64,000 nt of DNA from Sphingobium sp. Cam5-1 (GCF_015693305.1 NZ_CP065138.1:2232001-2296000); one strand, 5' to 3'. Shown: positions 8,463-17,309, counted from the stretch's first letter. Numbers and translations: made by a program. The notes: generated by a model not told the origin, from the sequence alone.

Positions 8463-8732
8463 CATGTGATCGAAAACAGGGACAAGCTGCTGGCGCGGGT
8501 GCGGCGCATTGCGGGGCAGGTCGGCGCGATCGAGCGGCAGCTGGGTGGAGATGCAGGCTGTTCGGAGACGTTGCAGCTGGTCGCTTCGGTGCGCGGCGCG
8601 GTCGGTAGCCTGATGGAGGAGCTGATCGAGCAGCATATGCGCGACCATGTCGCCCGCCCCGGCCTGACCGATGAAGAGCGGCAGGCGGCGGCGGAAGAAA
8701 TGCTGGAGCTGATCCGGCGGTATGGGAAATGA
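8460..8732 (+). CDS. dmeR: RcnR/CsoR-family metal-sensing repressor
   Basis: All-helical, DNA-binding repressor of 90 residues that releases DNA on binding metal. The ligand pattern His2, Cys34, His59, His63 matches the HCHH set of the Ni/Co sensor RcnR rather than copper CsoR or formaldehyde FrmR. It overlaps the CDF exporter gene by ATGA, as in dmeRF operons described in rhizobia. The start codon lies inside the operator; the G6 tract, six bases upstream, could double as a ribosome site, or the mRNA may be nearly leaderless. GTG 8466 is an alternative start but would lose His2. Confidence 0.9.
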   Translation: MHVIENRDKLLARVRRIAGQVGAIERQLGGDAGCSETLQLVASVRGAVGSLMEELIEQHMRDHVARPGLTDEERQAAAEEMLELIRRYGK

Positions 8733-9727
8733 CGATGCACGGCCACAGCCACGATCATGACGCAGCAAAGGCCCAAAACGAGATGCTGCCCCCCTTCCCC
8801 ACCAATGGGGATGACGAGGAAAGCCATTATTTCGACCATATTTACCTGAGCGCAGGGCATGACCAGAATGCCCGGCGGACGATGTGGGTCGTGTGGCTGA
8901 CCGCCGCGACGATGGTGGTCGAGATCGCCTTTGGCTGGATCACCGGATCGATGGCCCTGCTGGCCGACGGGTTCCACATGGCGACCCATGCTGGCGCGCT
9001 GGCCGTGGCGGCGGCGGCCTATGGCTATGCGCGGCGTCATGCCCGCAACCCGCGCTTTACCTTTGGGACGGGGAAGGTCGGCGACCTTTCGGGCTTTGCA
9101 TCCGCCCTGCTGCTGGGCGTCACGGCGCTGTTCATCCTGGTCGAATCGGTGCTGCGCTTCTTTGAGCCGGTATCGGTGAAATTTGGCGAGGCGACATTGG
9201 TCGCGGTCATTGGCCTTGCCATCAACCTGATCAGTGCGCTGCTGCTGGGGCATGATCATAGCCATGATCATCACGGACATACCCATGATGATCACGATCA
9301 TGGACATGACCATAAGAAGGGTCATGCCGACAATAATCTGCGCGCCGCCTATGTGCATGTGCTGACCGACGCGCTGACATCCGTGCTGGCGATCGCGGCG
9401 CTGCTCGCCGGGCGCTATATGGGCTGGTGGTGGCTCGACCCGGCGGTGGGCATATTGGGCGCGGTGGTTATCGCGCGCTGGGCATGGGGGTTGATGAAGG
9501 ACACCTCGGCCATCCTGCTGGACACCGCTGAACCCGTCCTGATGAAGCGGATCAAGACGCTGGTGGAGGCAGAGGGCGCGATCATCCATGACCTGCATGT
9601 CTGGCGGATCGGGCCGCATGCCCATGCCGCGATCATCAGCCTGGCGCCGGGCGGCGATGTGGCCGCCGTGCGCCAGCGGGTGCGCGCGCTACCACGGATG
9701 GAGCATGTCACGGTCGAGTGCGGTTGA
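8729..9727 (+). CDS. dmeF: CDF family Ni/Co efflux protein DmeF
   Basis: Inner-membrane cation diffusion facilitator, 332 residues, exporting divalent metal (likely Ni2+/Co2+) to the periplasm by proton exchange. Features: a His-rich N-terminus (MHGHSHDHD), membrane helices with LLADGFHMATHAG and YVHVLTDALTS carrying the transport-site residues, and a large His/Asp loop of alternating HD pairs at about residues 172-196. A soluble C-terminal domain follows. The N-terminal HYFDHIYLSAGHDQNARRT block is typical of DmeF. Co-transcribed with dmeR. Confidence 0.92.
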   Translation: MTMHGHSHDHDAAKAQNEMLPPFPTNGDDEESHYFDHIYLSAGHDQNARRTMWVVWLTAATMVVEIAFGWITGSMALLADGFHMATHAGALAVAAAAYGYARRHARNPRFTFGTGKVGDLSGFASALLLGVTALFILVESVLRFFEPVSVKFGEATLVAVIGLAINLISALLLGHDHSHDHHGHTHDDHDHGHDHKKGHADNNLRAAYVHVLTDALTSVLAIAALLAGRYMGWWWLDPAVGILGAVVIARWAWGLMKDTSAILLDTAEPVLMKRIKTLVEAEGAIIHDLHVWRIGPHAHAAIISLAPGGDVAAVRQRVRALPRMEHVTVECG

Positions 9728-9867
9728 ATGCAGGTTTCCATTCAGGCTGAACGGAAATGTCTTTGCGACCAATGGCCTGTTGCTGAACGATAAGTGACGG
9801 GCATGTTCAGGAAGCACTCATGGGCGGCCTCGCATATCGATCCCATAAGGATCAGTGGAGGCATGCC

Positions 9868-10323
9868 ATGTTGAGCAAGTTCATCATTTCTCTTTCCGTT
9901 GCCAGTGCCGCCATCGCGGGCGCTGCCGCCTCGCCCGCCTTTGCGCAGAGCAGCTATCGCTATAGCGAGCGCTATGAAGGGGACGACGGCAGCTATTATC
10001 GCAGCGAAACCTATGAGCGGGACGATCGGGATTATGATCGCGGCTATCGCTATCGCGATTATGACCGGCGGCCGGTGGAATATCGGGAATATCGCGAGGA
10101 CCATTATCGCGAGGCGCCCCGCCGCTATCGGGCGCGGGCCTATGATGATGGCTGTTCGTCCGGGACGACCGGCGCCGTGGTCGGCGGCGTATTGGGCGGC
10201 TTGCTGGGTCGGGAGATTGGTCGTGGCGGACGGTGGAACAGGCCGAGCACGACTGGCCTGATCCTGGGCGCTGGCGCTGGCGCGTTGGCAGGCCGCGAGG
10301 TGGAGCGCGGGGATTGCCGGTAA
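9868..10323 (+). CDS. exported glycine-zipper small protein
   Basis: 151 residues. The signal peptide (FIISLSVASAAIAGAAASPAFAQ) is followed by a highly charged Tyr/Arg/Asp-rich segment, then a C-terminal glycine-zipper block (GAVVGGVLGGLLGREIG ... LGAGAGALAGREVERGDC) like the Gly-zipper-2TM domain of outer-membrane lipoproteins such as SlyB. No lipobox is seen, so it is probably periplasmic or outer-membrane associated. ATG 9868 has the ribosome site TGGAGG. Function unknown; similar RcnB-like or 17-kDa-antigen-like proteins are common in sphingomonads. Confidence 0.75.
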   Translation: MLSKFIISLSVASAAIAGAAASPAFAQSSYRYSERYEGDDGSYYRSETYERDDRDYDRGYRYRDYDRRPVEYREYREDHYREAPRRYRARAYDDGCSSGTTGAVVGGVLGGLLGREIGRGGRWNRPSTTGLILGAGAGALAGREVERGDCR

Positions 10324-10404
10324 GATAAGTGGGCGGCGTGTCGCGGGAGTGATGCGCCGTTTTTTTGTCTGACTTAGGCGGCTTGCGCTAATGTTCGGCT
10401 GTGG

Positions 10405-10436
10405 GGCCTGAGATCCCAGCGTTCGCTGGGATGACG
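10405..10436 (+). repeat. palindromic repeat, family A copy 1
   Basis: GGCCTGAGATCCCAGC-g-ttc-GCTGGGATGACG: a hairpin unit found again at 25281-25312, 37777-37808 and, inverted and diverged, at 37728-37758. REP-like interspersed element. Confidence 0.75.
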
Positions 10437-10459
10437 ATTAAAAATACGTCGGTGGTTCG

Positions 10460-10503
10460 CTGTCATTTAAGCGAAAGATATTTGTCACTGAACTGTCACT
10501 GAA
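10460..10503 (+). promoter_or_regulatory. tandem Pho boxes upstream of porin
   Basis: Four 11-bp units in phase: CTGTCATTTAA (10460-10470), GCGAAAGATAT (10471-10481, degenerate), TTGTCACTGAA (10482-10492) and CTGTCACTGAA (10493-10503). The 7-bp CTGTCAT/C plus 4 AT-rich bases repeated every 11 bp is the PhoB box. CATAAT at 10508-10513 can serve as the -10 element. This fits phosphate-starvation induction of the OprP/OprO-like porin that follows. Confidence 0.82.
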
Positions 10504-10544
10504 AAATCATAATTCGCCCCTCGATCGAAACAGGGGAAATTTTC

Positions 10545-12002
10545 GTGACAGGGTCAAAGATGAAAAGCATGGCTCTTGCCGTGAGCCTGCTGGCGTTGAT
10601 GCCGGAAGTGGCGCAGGCGCAAAGCAATGAAGCGTTGCAGCGTCAGATCGACGAGTTGAAGGCGCAGATTCAGGCGCTGACGAGTGCGCTTGCCGCCAAT
10701 AAGGGCAGTGCCGAAGTCGCGAGCGCGAACGCGTCGGCCGCGCCTGCTCCTGTCACGGGCTCGGCGACGGCCCCTGTGGTTCTTGCCGCTGCGCCCGCGC
10801 AGCCGGTCGTGACTCAGGCATCTGCGCCGGAAAGGAAGTCGAAGGCCTGGTATGAGCGGCTGTCGCTGCGCGGCTATACCCAGATGCGCTATAATGCGTT
10901 TCTGTCGGGCGACGACACCGCACCGGCAGGCCAGTCGCGCCTGCGGTCGGTGCATGACAGCGGAATTTCCGACAAGAGCAGCTTCTCGCTCCGCCGGACG
11001 CGCCTTGTCGTTCAGGGCGACATTTCCGATCGCGTGTCGCTCTACCTTCAGTCCGATTTCTCCGCTGCCGTAAACAATCAGGCGGGCAGTGAGCGGCGGG
11101 AAGGTTTTGTACAGCTGCGCGACGCCTATGCTGACGTGTTCCTGGACAAGGCCAAGACATTCCGCGTGCGCCTGGGCCAGTCCAAGGTGCCCTATGGCTG
11201 GGAGAATATGCAATCGTCCTCCAACCGCCTGACACTGGATCGCAGCGACGCGATCAACAGCGCCGTGCCGGGCGAGCGCGACTTGGGCATCGTCGGCTAT
11301 TACACGCCGCCTTCGGTCCAGAAGATCTGGGACCGGCTGGGGCATGACGGGCAGAAGCTGTTCGGCAATTATGGTGCGTTCGGTCTGGGCGTCTTTAATG
11401 GTCAGGGCATCAACAAGACCGAGCAGAATCGCGGGCTGATGAAGGTTGCCTTTGCAACCTGGCCGTTCGAACTGGATGGTCTGGGCGGCATGTTCGAGGA
11501 TCAGGTCTTCGAAATCGGCGGGTCGGCGATGATGAACGACTACCAGCCGGAAGTGCGCAACGGATCGGCGGTCGCGATCAGTGAGCAATCCTATGACGAT
11601 GATCGTGTCGGCATCCATGCGATGCTCTATCCCCAGCCCTTCGGCATTCAGGCGGAATGGAATTGGGGCAAGGGGCCGGAGTTCGACCGGGTAAGCCAGT
11701 CGATCGAAAAGAAGAAGCTGAACGGCGGCTATGTCCAGATGATGTATCGCATTCCCGCCGATACGGTCGGTGTGCTGATGCCTTACGGGCGGTGGCAGCA
11801 TTATCGGGGCGGGTGGAAGGCCGGGACGAACGCCCCCCGACTGGAAACCGACGAGCTGGAATTGGGGCTGGAATGGCAGCCGTGGAAGGCGCTGGAGATC
11901 ACGCTAGCCTATGCGCGGATGAAGCGGGCCGAGGCGGATGAGCGGCGCATGGGCCGCGCCACGGGTGATCTGATCCGTACGCAGGTGCAGTGGAATTATT
12001 GA
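10545..12002 (+). CDS. OprP/OprO-like phosphate-selective porin
   Basis: Outer-membrane porin of 485 residues: signal peptide ending near AQAQ, a short coiled coil (EALQRQIDELKAQIQALTSAL), an Ala/Pro linker, then a beta-barrel starting KAWYERLSLRGYTQMRYN and ending QVQWNY with a terminal aromatic residue. The FSLRRTRLVVQGDISDRVSLYLQSDF block is the phosphate-selective porin O/P family core. The GTG start at 10545 has an excellent AGGGGAA site six bases upstream; ATG 10560 is the alternative. Two Pho boxes upstream support phosphate regulation and therefore phosphate or polyphosphate uptake. Confidence 0.88.
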   Translation: MTGSKMKSMALAVSLLALMPEVAQAQSNEALQRQIDELKAQIQALTSALAANKGSAEVASANASAAPAPVTGSATAPVVLAAAPAQPVVTQASAPERKSKAWYERLSLRGYTQMRYNAFLSGDDTAPAGQSRLRSVHDSGISDKSSFSLRRTRLVVQGDISDRVSLYLQSDFSAAVNNQAGSERREGFVQLRDAYADVFLDKAKTFRVRLGQSKVPYGWENMQSSSNRLTLDRSDAINSAVPGERDLGIVGYYTPPSVQKIWDRLGHDGQKLFGNYGAFGLGVFNGQGINKTEQNRGLMKVAFATWPFELDGLGGMFEDQVFEIGGSAMMNDYQPEVRNGSAVAISEQSYDDDRVGIHAMLYPQPFGIQAEWNWGKGPEFDRVSQSIEKKKLNGGYVQMMYRIPADTVGVLMPYGRWQHYRGGWKAGTNAPRLETDELELGLEWQPWKALEITLAYARMKRAEADERRMGRATGDLIRTQVQWNY

Positions 12003-12054
12003 TCGGTTTGCGGGCTAGGCGGTTAGAGAAGTGCCTTTAATCTGAATCGCTCAA

Positions 12055-12132
12055 CCCGTTCGGGCTGAGCTTGTCGAAGCCTTCTCTTCCTGAAAAGAAG
12101 TAGAGCCCTTCGACAAGCTCAGGGCGAACGGT
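12055..12132. repeat. inverted pair of family B palindromes
   Basis: Arms CGGGCTGAGCTTGTCGAAG (12061 on) and CTTCGACAAGCTCAGGGCG (12109 on) form a large hairpin between the convergent porin and BaiN genes. The same family recurs at 17391-17481 and, diverged, at 36052-36110. Confidence 0.8.
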
Positions 12133-12153
12133 ATTGAGGTGTTGCTGATTTAA

Positions 12154-13347
12154 CTAGCCTTCGCCGATCGCCTGTCCTGCCGCCCAGCCGCTGGCCCATG
12201 CCCATTGGAAATTATAGCCGCCTAGCCAGCCGGTGACATCGACTGCTTCGCCGATCGCATAAAGGCCGGGCATGCGGCGCGCCTCCATCGTGCGGGAGGA
12301 GAGGTCTGCGGTCGAGATTCCGCCGATCGTGACTTCCGCCTTGGCGAAGCCTTCGGTGCCGTTGGGGGCGAAGGACCAGGCGGCGAGGCGGCGCTGCACC
12401 TCTTCCAGCTTGCGGTCGGCGATGTTGCCGAGATCGCCGGAGAGCGCGAGGCGATCGGCCAGGGCGTCTGCGAGGCGGTCGGGAAGATGGGCACGCAACA
12501 GGCTGACGAGCGAGGCGCGGGGCTTGCTGCGCTTGGCTTCCGTCAGCCAGTTCGCGGGCATGTCGGGCAGGAAGTCCAGGGCGATTTCGCGGCCATGACG
12601 CCAATAGGAGGATATTTGCAGGATCGCCGGGCCGGACAGGCCGCGATGGGTGAGGAGCGCGGCTTCGCGGAAGGCGGTCTTGCCGTGGCGGGCGATAACG
12701 GGGGTCGAAACGCCGGAGAGCGAGCGGAAGAGCATGTCTTCGCCGCCGAGGGTCAGCGGGACGAGTGCCGGGCGCGGCTCCACCACCTTGAGGCCGAACT
12801 GGCGGGCGAGGTCATAGGCAAATCCGGTCGCACCCATTTGCGGGATGGACGGGCCGCCGGTGGCGATCACCAGCGCCGGGGCTTGTACAGTCTGGTTGCC
12901 ATGGGTCACGCTATATTGGCCATCGGCGTGGGTGATCGCGCCGAGGGCGTGGCCGAGGCGGATGGTGACGCCGCCTGCCTCACATTCGGCGAGCAGCATG
13001 GCGACGATCTGGCGCGCGGACTGGTCGCAGAAAAGCTGGCCCAGCGTCTTTTCATGCCAAGCGATGCCGTGACGTTCGACCAGCGCGAGGAAGTCAGACG
13101 GGGTGTAACGGCCCAGCGCGGACTTGGCGAAATGCGGGTTGGCCGAGAGATAGCGGTCGGGCGCGGTGTGGATGTTGGTGAAATTGCAGCGGCCGCCGCC
13201 CGAGATCAGGATCTTCTTTCCGGGCCGGTCGGCGTGATCGAGGACGAGAACGCGTTTGCCGCGCTGCCCCGCCGCCGCCGCGCACATGAGGCCCGCTCCG
13301 CCAGCGCCGAGGACGATGGCGTCAAATTGATCGGCTGTGGTGGACAA
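12154..13347 (-). CDS. BaiN/YhiN-type FAD flavoprotein
   Basis: NAD(P)/FAD-dependent oxidoreductase of the HI0933/YhiN/BaiN family, 397 residues, cytoplasmic. It has the Rossmann motif VLGAGGAGLMCAAAAGQRG near residue 12, then DHADRPGKKILISGGGRCNFTN, the family hallmark, and a C-terminal YAIGEAVDVTGWLGGYNFQWA FAD-binding segment. Physiological substrate unknown for most members; BaiN acts on bile-acid intermediates in gut bacteria, which is unlikely here. The DUF442 gene ends 2 bp upstream, so the two are probably co-transcribed. Confidence 0.9.
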   Translation of the reverse strand: MSTTADQFDAIVLGAGGAGLMCAAAAGQRGKRVLVLDHADRPGKKILISGGGRCNFTNIHTAPDRYLSANPHFAKSALGRYTPSDFLALVERHGIAWHEKTLGQLFCDQSARQIVAMLLAECEAGGVTIRLGHALGAITHADGQYSVTHGNQTVQAPALVIATGGPSIPQMGATGFAYDLARQFGLKVVEPRPALVPLTLGGEDMLFRSLSGVSTPVIARHGKTAFREAALLTHRGLSGPAILQISSYWRHGREIALDFLPDMPANWLTEAKRSKPRASLVSLLRAHLPDRLADALADRLALSGDLGNIADRKLEEVQRRLAAWSFAPNGTEGFAKAEVTIGGISTADLSSRTMEARRMPGLYAIGEAVDVTGWLGGYNFQWAWASGWAAGQAIGEG

Positions 13348-13349
13348 GA

Positions 13350-13778
13350 TCAGCCTGCGGAGAGCGCGTCCATGATCTGGCGGATGGGGGTGAGGTCATA
13401 GCCTGCCGCTTCCGCCTTTTCGCTGAGCGCTGCGGGGTGCTCACCGGCGCGGGCGCGGGTCAGTGCCCAAAGGAGTGTGCTGCGGGTGCCGGAGCGGCAA
13501 TAGGCGAGGACCTTGCCATCGCCTGCTTGGCCCAGTGCCTCGGCCATTCCGTCGAGCTGCCAGGGGGCAAAGCCGCCGTGGGCGACGGGGACGGCGGCGT
13601 AAGCGAGGCCTGCTGCTTTGGCGGCGGCTTCGATTTCCGCGCCGTTGGTCTGGCCCGGTTCCTCATCATCGGGGCGGTTGTTGATGATGATGGTCACGCC
13701 CAAGGCCTTGGCTTCCTCGACCTGATCGACGCTGATCTGGGGGGAGACGTAGAGGTTGGGGGTGATCTGACGGAACAT
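13350..13778 (-). CDS. TIGR01244/DUF442 sulfurtransferase-like protein
   Basis: 142 residues of the DUF442 family, related to protein-tyrosine-phosphatase/rhodanese folds and to the N-terminal part of Blh. It has ITPNLYVSPQ, the TIIINNRPDDEEPGQ segment and the active-site loop AYCRSGTRST with the nucleophilic cysteine in a CX4R loop, rhodanese-like rather than the CX5R of phosphatases. Start ATG 13778 follows GGAGTC; the longer frame to 13877 runs into a repeat and is rejected. Probably in an operon with the downstream flavoprotein. Confidence 0.85.
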   Translation of the reverse strand: MFRQITPNLYVSPQISVDQVEEAKALGVTIIINNRPDDEEPGQTNGAEIEAAAKAAGLAYAAVPVAHGGFAPWQLDGMAEALGQAGDGKVLAYCRSGTRSTLLWALTRARAGEHPAALSEKAEAAGYDLTPIRQIMDALSAG

Positions 13779-13867
13779 GGGGCGGGACTCCTTCTGCCGC
13801 GAGCCATGCGCTTGTGGGGGGCGGGATTCAAGGGGGTTTTGGGCGTGGAGGGGGCAATCCGCCCTTC

Positions 13868-13912
13868 CCCTCTCCAAGTCCCGGCCCTCTCCCCTGAAGG
13901 GGCGAGGATTTT
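13868..13912. repeat. short palindromic C/G-rich repeat
   Basis: CTTCCCCTCTCCAAG...CCTCTCCCCTGAAGGGGCGAGG between the recQ stop and the DUF442 gene; a similar CTCTCCCC/GGGGAGAG unit occurs at 40738-40920. Likely an interspersed repeat, possibly with terminator activity for recQ. Confidence 0.5.
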
Positions 13913-15682
13913 TTAGAGGTAGGGGCGGATCGCGGCCAGGAAGGCGTCGCCATAGGCGTCCAGCTTGCGCTGGCCAATGCCGCTGATGTGGCCGAGTTCG
14001 GCGAGGGTCGCGGGGCGCTGCTCGGCCATTTCGCGTAAGGTGGAATCGTGGAAGATCACATAGGGGGGCACGCCCTGTTCCTGCGCCAGTTCGCGGCGGC
14101 AGACCCGCAGGGCGTCGAACAGCGGATCGCCGACCGGGTTTTCCGCCTTGGCATTGCGGGCGTTGCGGCGGCGCTCGCGGCGTGGGGGGAGGACCAGGCT
14201 AACCGCTTCTTCGCCGCGCAGGATCGGGCGGGCGGTGGGGCCGAGTTCGAGGCCGCCATGTTCGTTAGTTTGCAAAGCATCGTTTACGAGGAGAGCGCGG
14301 GACACTGGGCGGAGCAGTGCTGTCTCGTCTCCTGATACGATGCCGTATACGGAGATTTTGTCGTGACCGCGCTCGCGGATGCGGTCGGTGACGGCGCCGG
14401 TCAGCACTTGTTCGATATGGCCGACGCCGAAGCTCTGACCGGTGCGATAGACGGCCGAGAGGAATTTGCGGGCGGTTTCGGTGGCGTCGATGCTGGCGGG
14501 CGGACTGAGGCAATTATCGCAATTGCCGCAGCTGGCGGGGGGATGCTCGCCGAAATGGCGGAGCAGGATGGCGCGGCGGCAGGTGCCGGTTTCAACCAGG
14601 CCTCCGAGTGCGGTGATGCGGGTGCGCTCGCCCTGCTGGCGGGCGGGGTCGAGTTCGCCAATGCGCTGGCGGGCGCGGGCGAAGTCGTCGGCGCCCCAGA
14701 AGAGATGCGCCTCGGCTGGTTCGCCGTCGCGGCCTGCGCGGCCGGATTCCTGATAATAGCCTTCAATCGATTTGGGCAGCGCTGCGTGGGCGACGAAGCG
14801 GACGTCGGGTTTGTCGATGCCCATGCCGAACGCAATGGTCGCGACCATGACCATGTCTTCACTGGCGATGAAGGCGGCCTGGTTGGCGGCGCGGACGGAT
14901 GGGTCTAGCCCCGCATGATAGGCGCGGGTCGGGCGGCCGGTGCGGGACAGGGTGTCGGCGAGCTTTTCGGTGGCCGCGCGGGTCGGGGCGTAGACGATGC
15001 CGGGGCCTTGGCTGGCGGAGATGAGGTCGGACAGCTGTCGCGGCAAGCCGTCGCGGGGGTGGACGGCGTAGCGGATGTTGGGCCGGTCGAACCCTGCGAT
15101 GATGAGGCCTTCGCGCGGAATGCCGAGTTGGACCAGGATGTCGTCGCGGGTGTGGTGATCGGCGGTGGCGGTGAGCGCGAGGCGCGGGACGGTGGGGAAC
15201 TCGTCCAGCAAGGGACGGAGCAGGCGGTAGTCGGGGCGGAAATCATGGCCCCATTCGGAGACGCAATGCGCTTCGTCTATGGCGAAGAGGGCGATCTTCG
15301 TGGCGCGGAGCAGGCTGCGGAAGCCTTCGCCGCTTGCGCGTTCGGGGGCGACGTAGAGCAGGTCGAGATCGCCGTTGCGGAGGCGGTCCTGGGTCTCGCG
15401 CCAGTCGGCATCGACGCTGGTCAGGCTGGCGGCGCGGATGCCGACCGCCTGGGCGGCGCGTAGCTGGTCGTGCATCAGCGCGATGAGCGGCGAGATGACG
15501 ACGCAGCAGCCGTCGAGCGCGACTGCGGGTAGTTGGTAGCAGAGGGACTTGCCTGCGCCGGTGGGCATGATGGCGAGGGTTGGCTGGCCAGCCATGATGC
15601 GGCCGACGACCTGTTCCTGGACGCCTCGAAAGCCGGGGAAGCCGAAAATGTCGTGGAGGAGACTGGGGATGTCCGAACGCAT
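13913..15682 (-). CDS. recQ: ATP-dependent DNA helicase RecQ
   Basis: 3'-5' DNA helicase in recombination and repair, 589 residues. Domains in order: helicase core with Walker A PTGAGKSLCYQLPA, IDEAHC and the motif VI region YYQESGRAGRDG; the RecQ zinc-binding region with CRRAILLRHFGE...CGNCDNC; then the RQC domain; and a C-terminal HRDC domain ending LDAYGDAFLAAI. ATG 15682 is chosen to give MRSDIPSLLHDIFGFPGFRG, the usual N-terminus; the frame extends to 15730 without a ribosome site. Confidence 0.95.
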   Translation of the reverse strand: MRSDIPSLLHDIFGFPGFRGVQEQVVGRIMAGQPTLAIMPTGAGKSLCYQLPAVALDGCCVVISPLIALMHDQLRAAQAVGIRAASLTSVDADWRETQDRLRNGDLDLLYVAPERASGEGFRSLLRATKIALFAIDEAHCVSEWGHDFRPDYRLLRPLLDEFPTVPRLALTATADHHTRDDILVQLGIPREGLIIAGFDRPNIRYAVHPRDGLPRQLSDLISASQGPGIVYAPTRAATEKLADTLSRTGRPTRAYHAGLDPSVRAANQAAFIASEDMVMVATIAFGMGIDKPDVRFVAHAALPKSIEGYYQESGRAGRDGEPAEAHLFWGADDFARARQRIGELDPARQQGERTRITALGGLVETGTCRRAILLRHFGEHPPASCGNCDNCLSPPASIDATETARKFLSAVYRTGQSFGVGHIEQVLTGAVTDRIRERGHDKISVYGIVSGDETALLRPVSRALLVNDALQTNEHGGLELGPTARPILRGEEAVSLVLPPRRERRRNARNAKAENPVGDPLFDALRVCRRELAQEQGVPPYVIFHDSTLREMAEQRPATLAELGHISGIGQRKLDAYGDAFLAAIRPYL

Positions 15683-15822
15683 CTGGCGGCTGTAGCGGGT
15701 TCGGCTGGGGAGGCAATATTTTGGGTTCACGCGGAGACACGGAGAAGGAAGAGCGCGAAATTTATGCGCGCAGAGGCGCAGAGGGCGCAGAGCTTTTTGA
15801 GGCGCTGCGCGCGGGGGGCATC

Positions 15823-16143
15823 CTAGTCGATTGGGTCGAGGAGGCAGCCCCAGCCTTTGCGGTAGCGGGCGGTGCGGGAGGCTAGCAGGGGGACGCTGGC
15901 TTCGACGCTGCGCGATTCGGGATCGTCGGAGAGGGTGACGAAGGTCATGCCGGGTTCCTTGTCATGCTTGCAGCTGTCCATCCCCCTTCCCTCCACATAG
16001 CGGCAGGAGCAGGTGACGCGCGCGCCGAAACCCGCGCCCACGGCCGCGCGGGCGCGCATTGCGCTCCAGTTCCATGCCAGCAGCAGGACGAGCAGCAGCG
16101 CGACGACGGCAAGCGCATAAATCCATTTCGGGCGTGCGGACAT
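15823..16143 (-). CDS. small membrane-anchored Cys-containing hypothetical protein
   Basis: 106 residues, not assigned. One N-terminal membrane helix (WIYALAVVALLLVLLLAWNW) is followed by a short, probably periplasmic, domain with four cysteines (TCSCRYVEGRGMDSCKHDKEPGM and a late GCLLDP). It is divergent from the serine hydrolase gene, with only 38 bp between the two starts. The codon bias and the plausible membrane plus domain layout support a real gene. Function unknown. Confidence 0.65.
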   Translation of the reverse strand: MSARPKWIYALAVVALLLVLLLAWNWSAMRARAAVGAGFGARVTCSCRYVEGRGMDSCKHDKEPGMTFVTLSDDPESRSVEASVPLLASRTARYRKGWGCLLDPID

Positions 16144-16181
16144 GCTCCCCTTTCCGATGAGCCGTGCTAAGGGCGCGGCTT

Positions 16182-17309
16182 ATGAAGCTCGATCGGAAAA
16201 GCGTAAAGCCTGTTGGCATCGGCGTCGCCATTTTGTCGCTGCTGGCGCTGGCAGGCGGCCTCGCCGTGCGTGCAGCCGATCCGGAGACGACTTATGAGGT
16301 GTCGGCGGATGCAGGCGTCAATGAGGGGGATTTGCGGGCCGCGATCGATCCGCTGTTCGACGGCGATGAGGATGTGGGCGAGACCCGCGCGTTGATCGTC
16401 ATGCACCGGGGCGAGATCGTGGCGGAACGCTATGCGCCCGGTTTCGGGCCGGAGACCAAGCTGCTTGGTTGGTCGATGGGCAAGAGCGTGACGGCGGTGC
16501 TGGTTGGCCTGATGGTCGCTGACGGGCGGCTGGCGCTGGATTCGCCGGTGCCGGTCGCGGCATGGGGTCAGCCGGGCGATCCACGCGGAAAGATTACGCT
16601 GCGGCAATTGCTCGCCATGACGTCAGGGCTGGATCATGTCGAGGATGACGAGCCGCTGGCCGAGGCGGACACGGTGCGTATGCTGTTCACCGACGGCGCG
16701 CAAGATATGAGCGCCTTTGCCGAAGCGAAGCCGCTGGCACATGCGCCGGGGTCGCGCTTTTCCTATTCGACCGGCAACACATTGATTCTGGGCGACCTGA
16801 TGGCGCGGATGCTGACCAGCAATCCTGATCCCGATGTTCGGCGGCAGGCGATGCAGACATTCATCGATGGACGGCTGAAGATTCCGGCGGGGATCAAGAG
16901 CCTGACGGTGGAATATGACGCCGCTGGCACGATGATCGGCGGCAGTTTCCTGCATATGACGGCGCGCGATTATGCGCGTTTTGGAGAACTGCTGCGCAAC
17001 CATGGGCGCGGGCCGAACGGACATCAGATCGTGCCGGAAAAATGGGTCGATTTCATGCGCACGCCTTCAGGGCGCAATGCTGCCTATGGCGCGCATCTCT
17101 GGCTGAACCGCGAAAGCGAGGAAAGCGTGCTGATGCCGGGGGATGCGCCGCGCAGCCTGTTTGGCTGTGTGGGACATGGGGGGCAATATATATTGGTGTC
17201 GCCGGGTCAGGCGCTGACGGTTGTACGGATCGGGGCTTCGCCGGAAAAGGAGCAGCGAACCGCGGTTAAGCGGGGGCTTGCGCGGTTGATGCGGCTGTTT
17301 TCTGCCTGA
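16182..17309 (+). CDS. serine hydrolase, class C beta-lactamase fold
   Basis: Beta-lactamase-related (COG1680-type) hydrolase, 375 residues, with an N-terminal signal or anchor helix (GVAILSLLALAGGLAVRA). Active-site motifs: SMGK (SxxK nucleophile motif) in GWSMGKSVTAVL, the YST region in FSYSTGNTLILG (Tyr of the YxN-type motif), and a C-terminal HGGQ in place of KTG. Such proteins are esterases, peptidases or unknown; true beta-lactamase activity is unlikely. ATG 16182 follows AAGGG; the ORF can extend to 16164. Confidence 0.85.
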   Translation: MKLDRKSVKPVGIGVAILSLLALAGGLAVRAADPETTYEVSADAGVNEGDLRAAIDPLFDGDEDVGETRALIVMHRGEIVAERYAPGFGPETKLLGWSMGKSVTAVLVGLMVADGRLALDSPVPVAAWGQPGDPRGKITLRQLLAMTSGLDHVEDDEPLAEADTVRMLFTDGAQDMSAFAEAKPLAHAPGSRFSYSTGNTLILGDLMARMLTSNPDPDVRRQAMQTFIDGRLKIPAGIKSLTVEYDAAGTMIGGSFLHMTARDYARFGELLRNHGRGPNGHQIVPEKWVDFMRTPSGRNAAYGAHLWLNRESEESVLMPGDAPRSLFGCVGHGGQYILVSPGQALTVVRIGASPEKEQRTAVKRGLARLMRLFSA

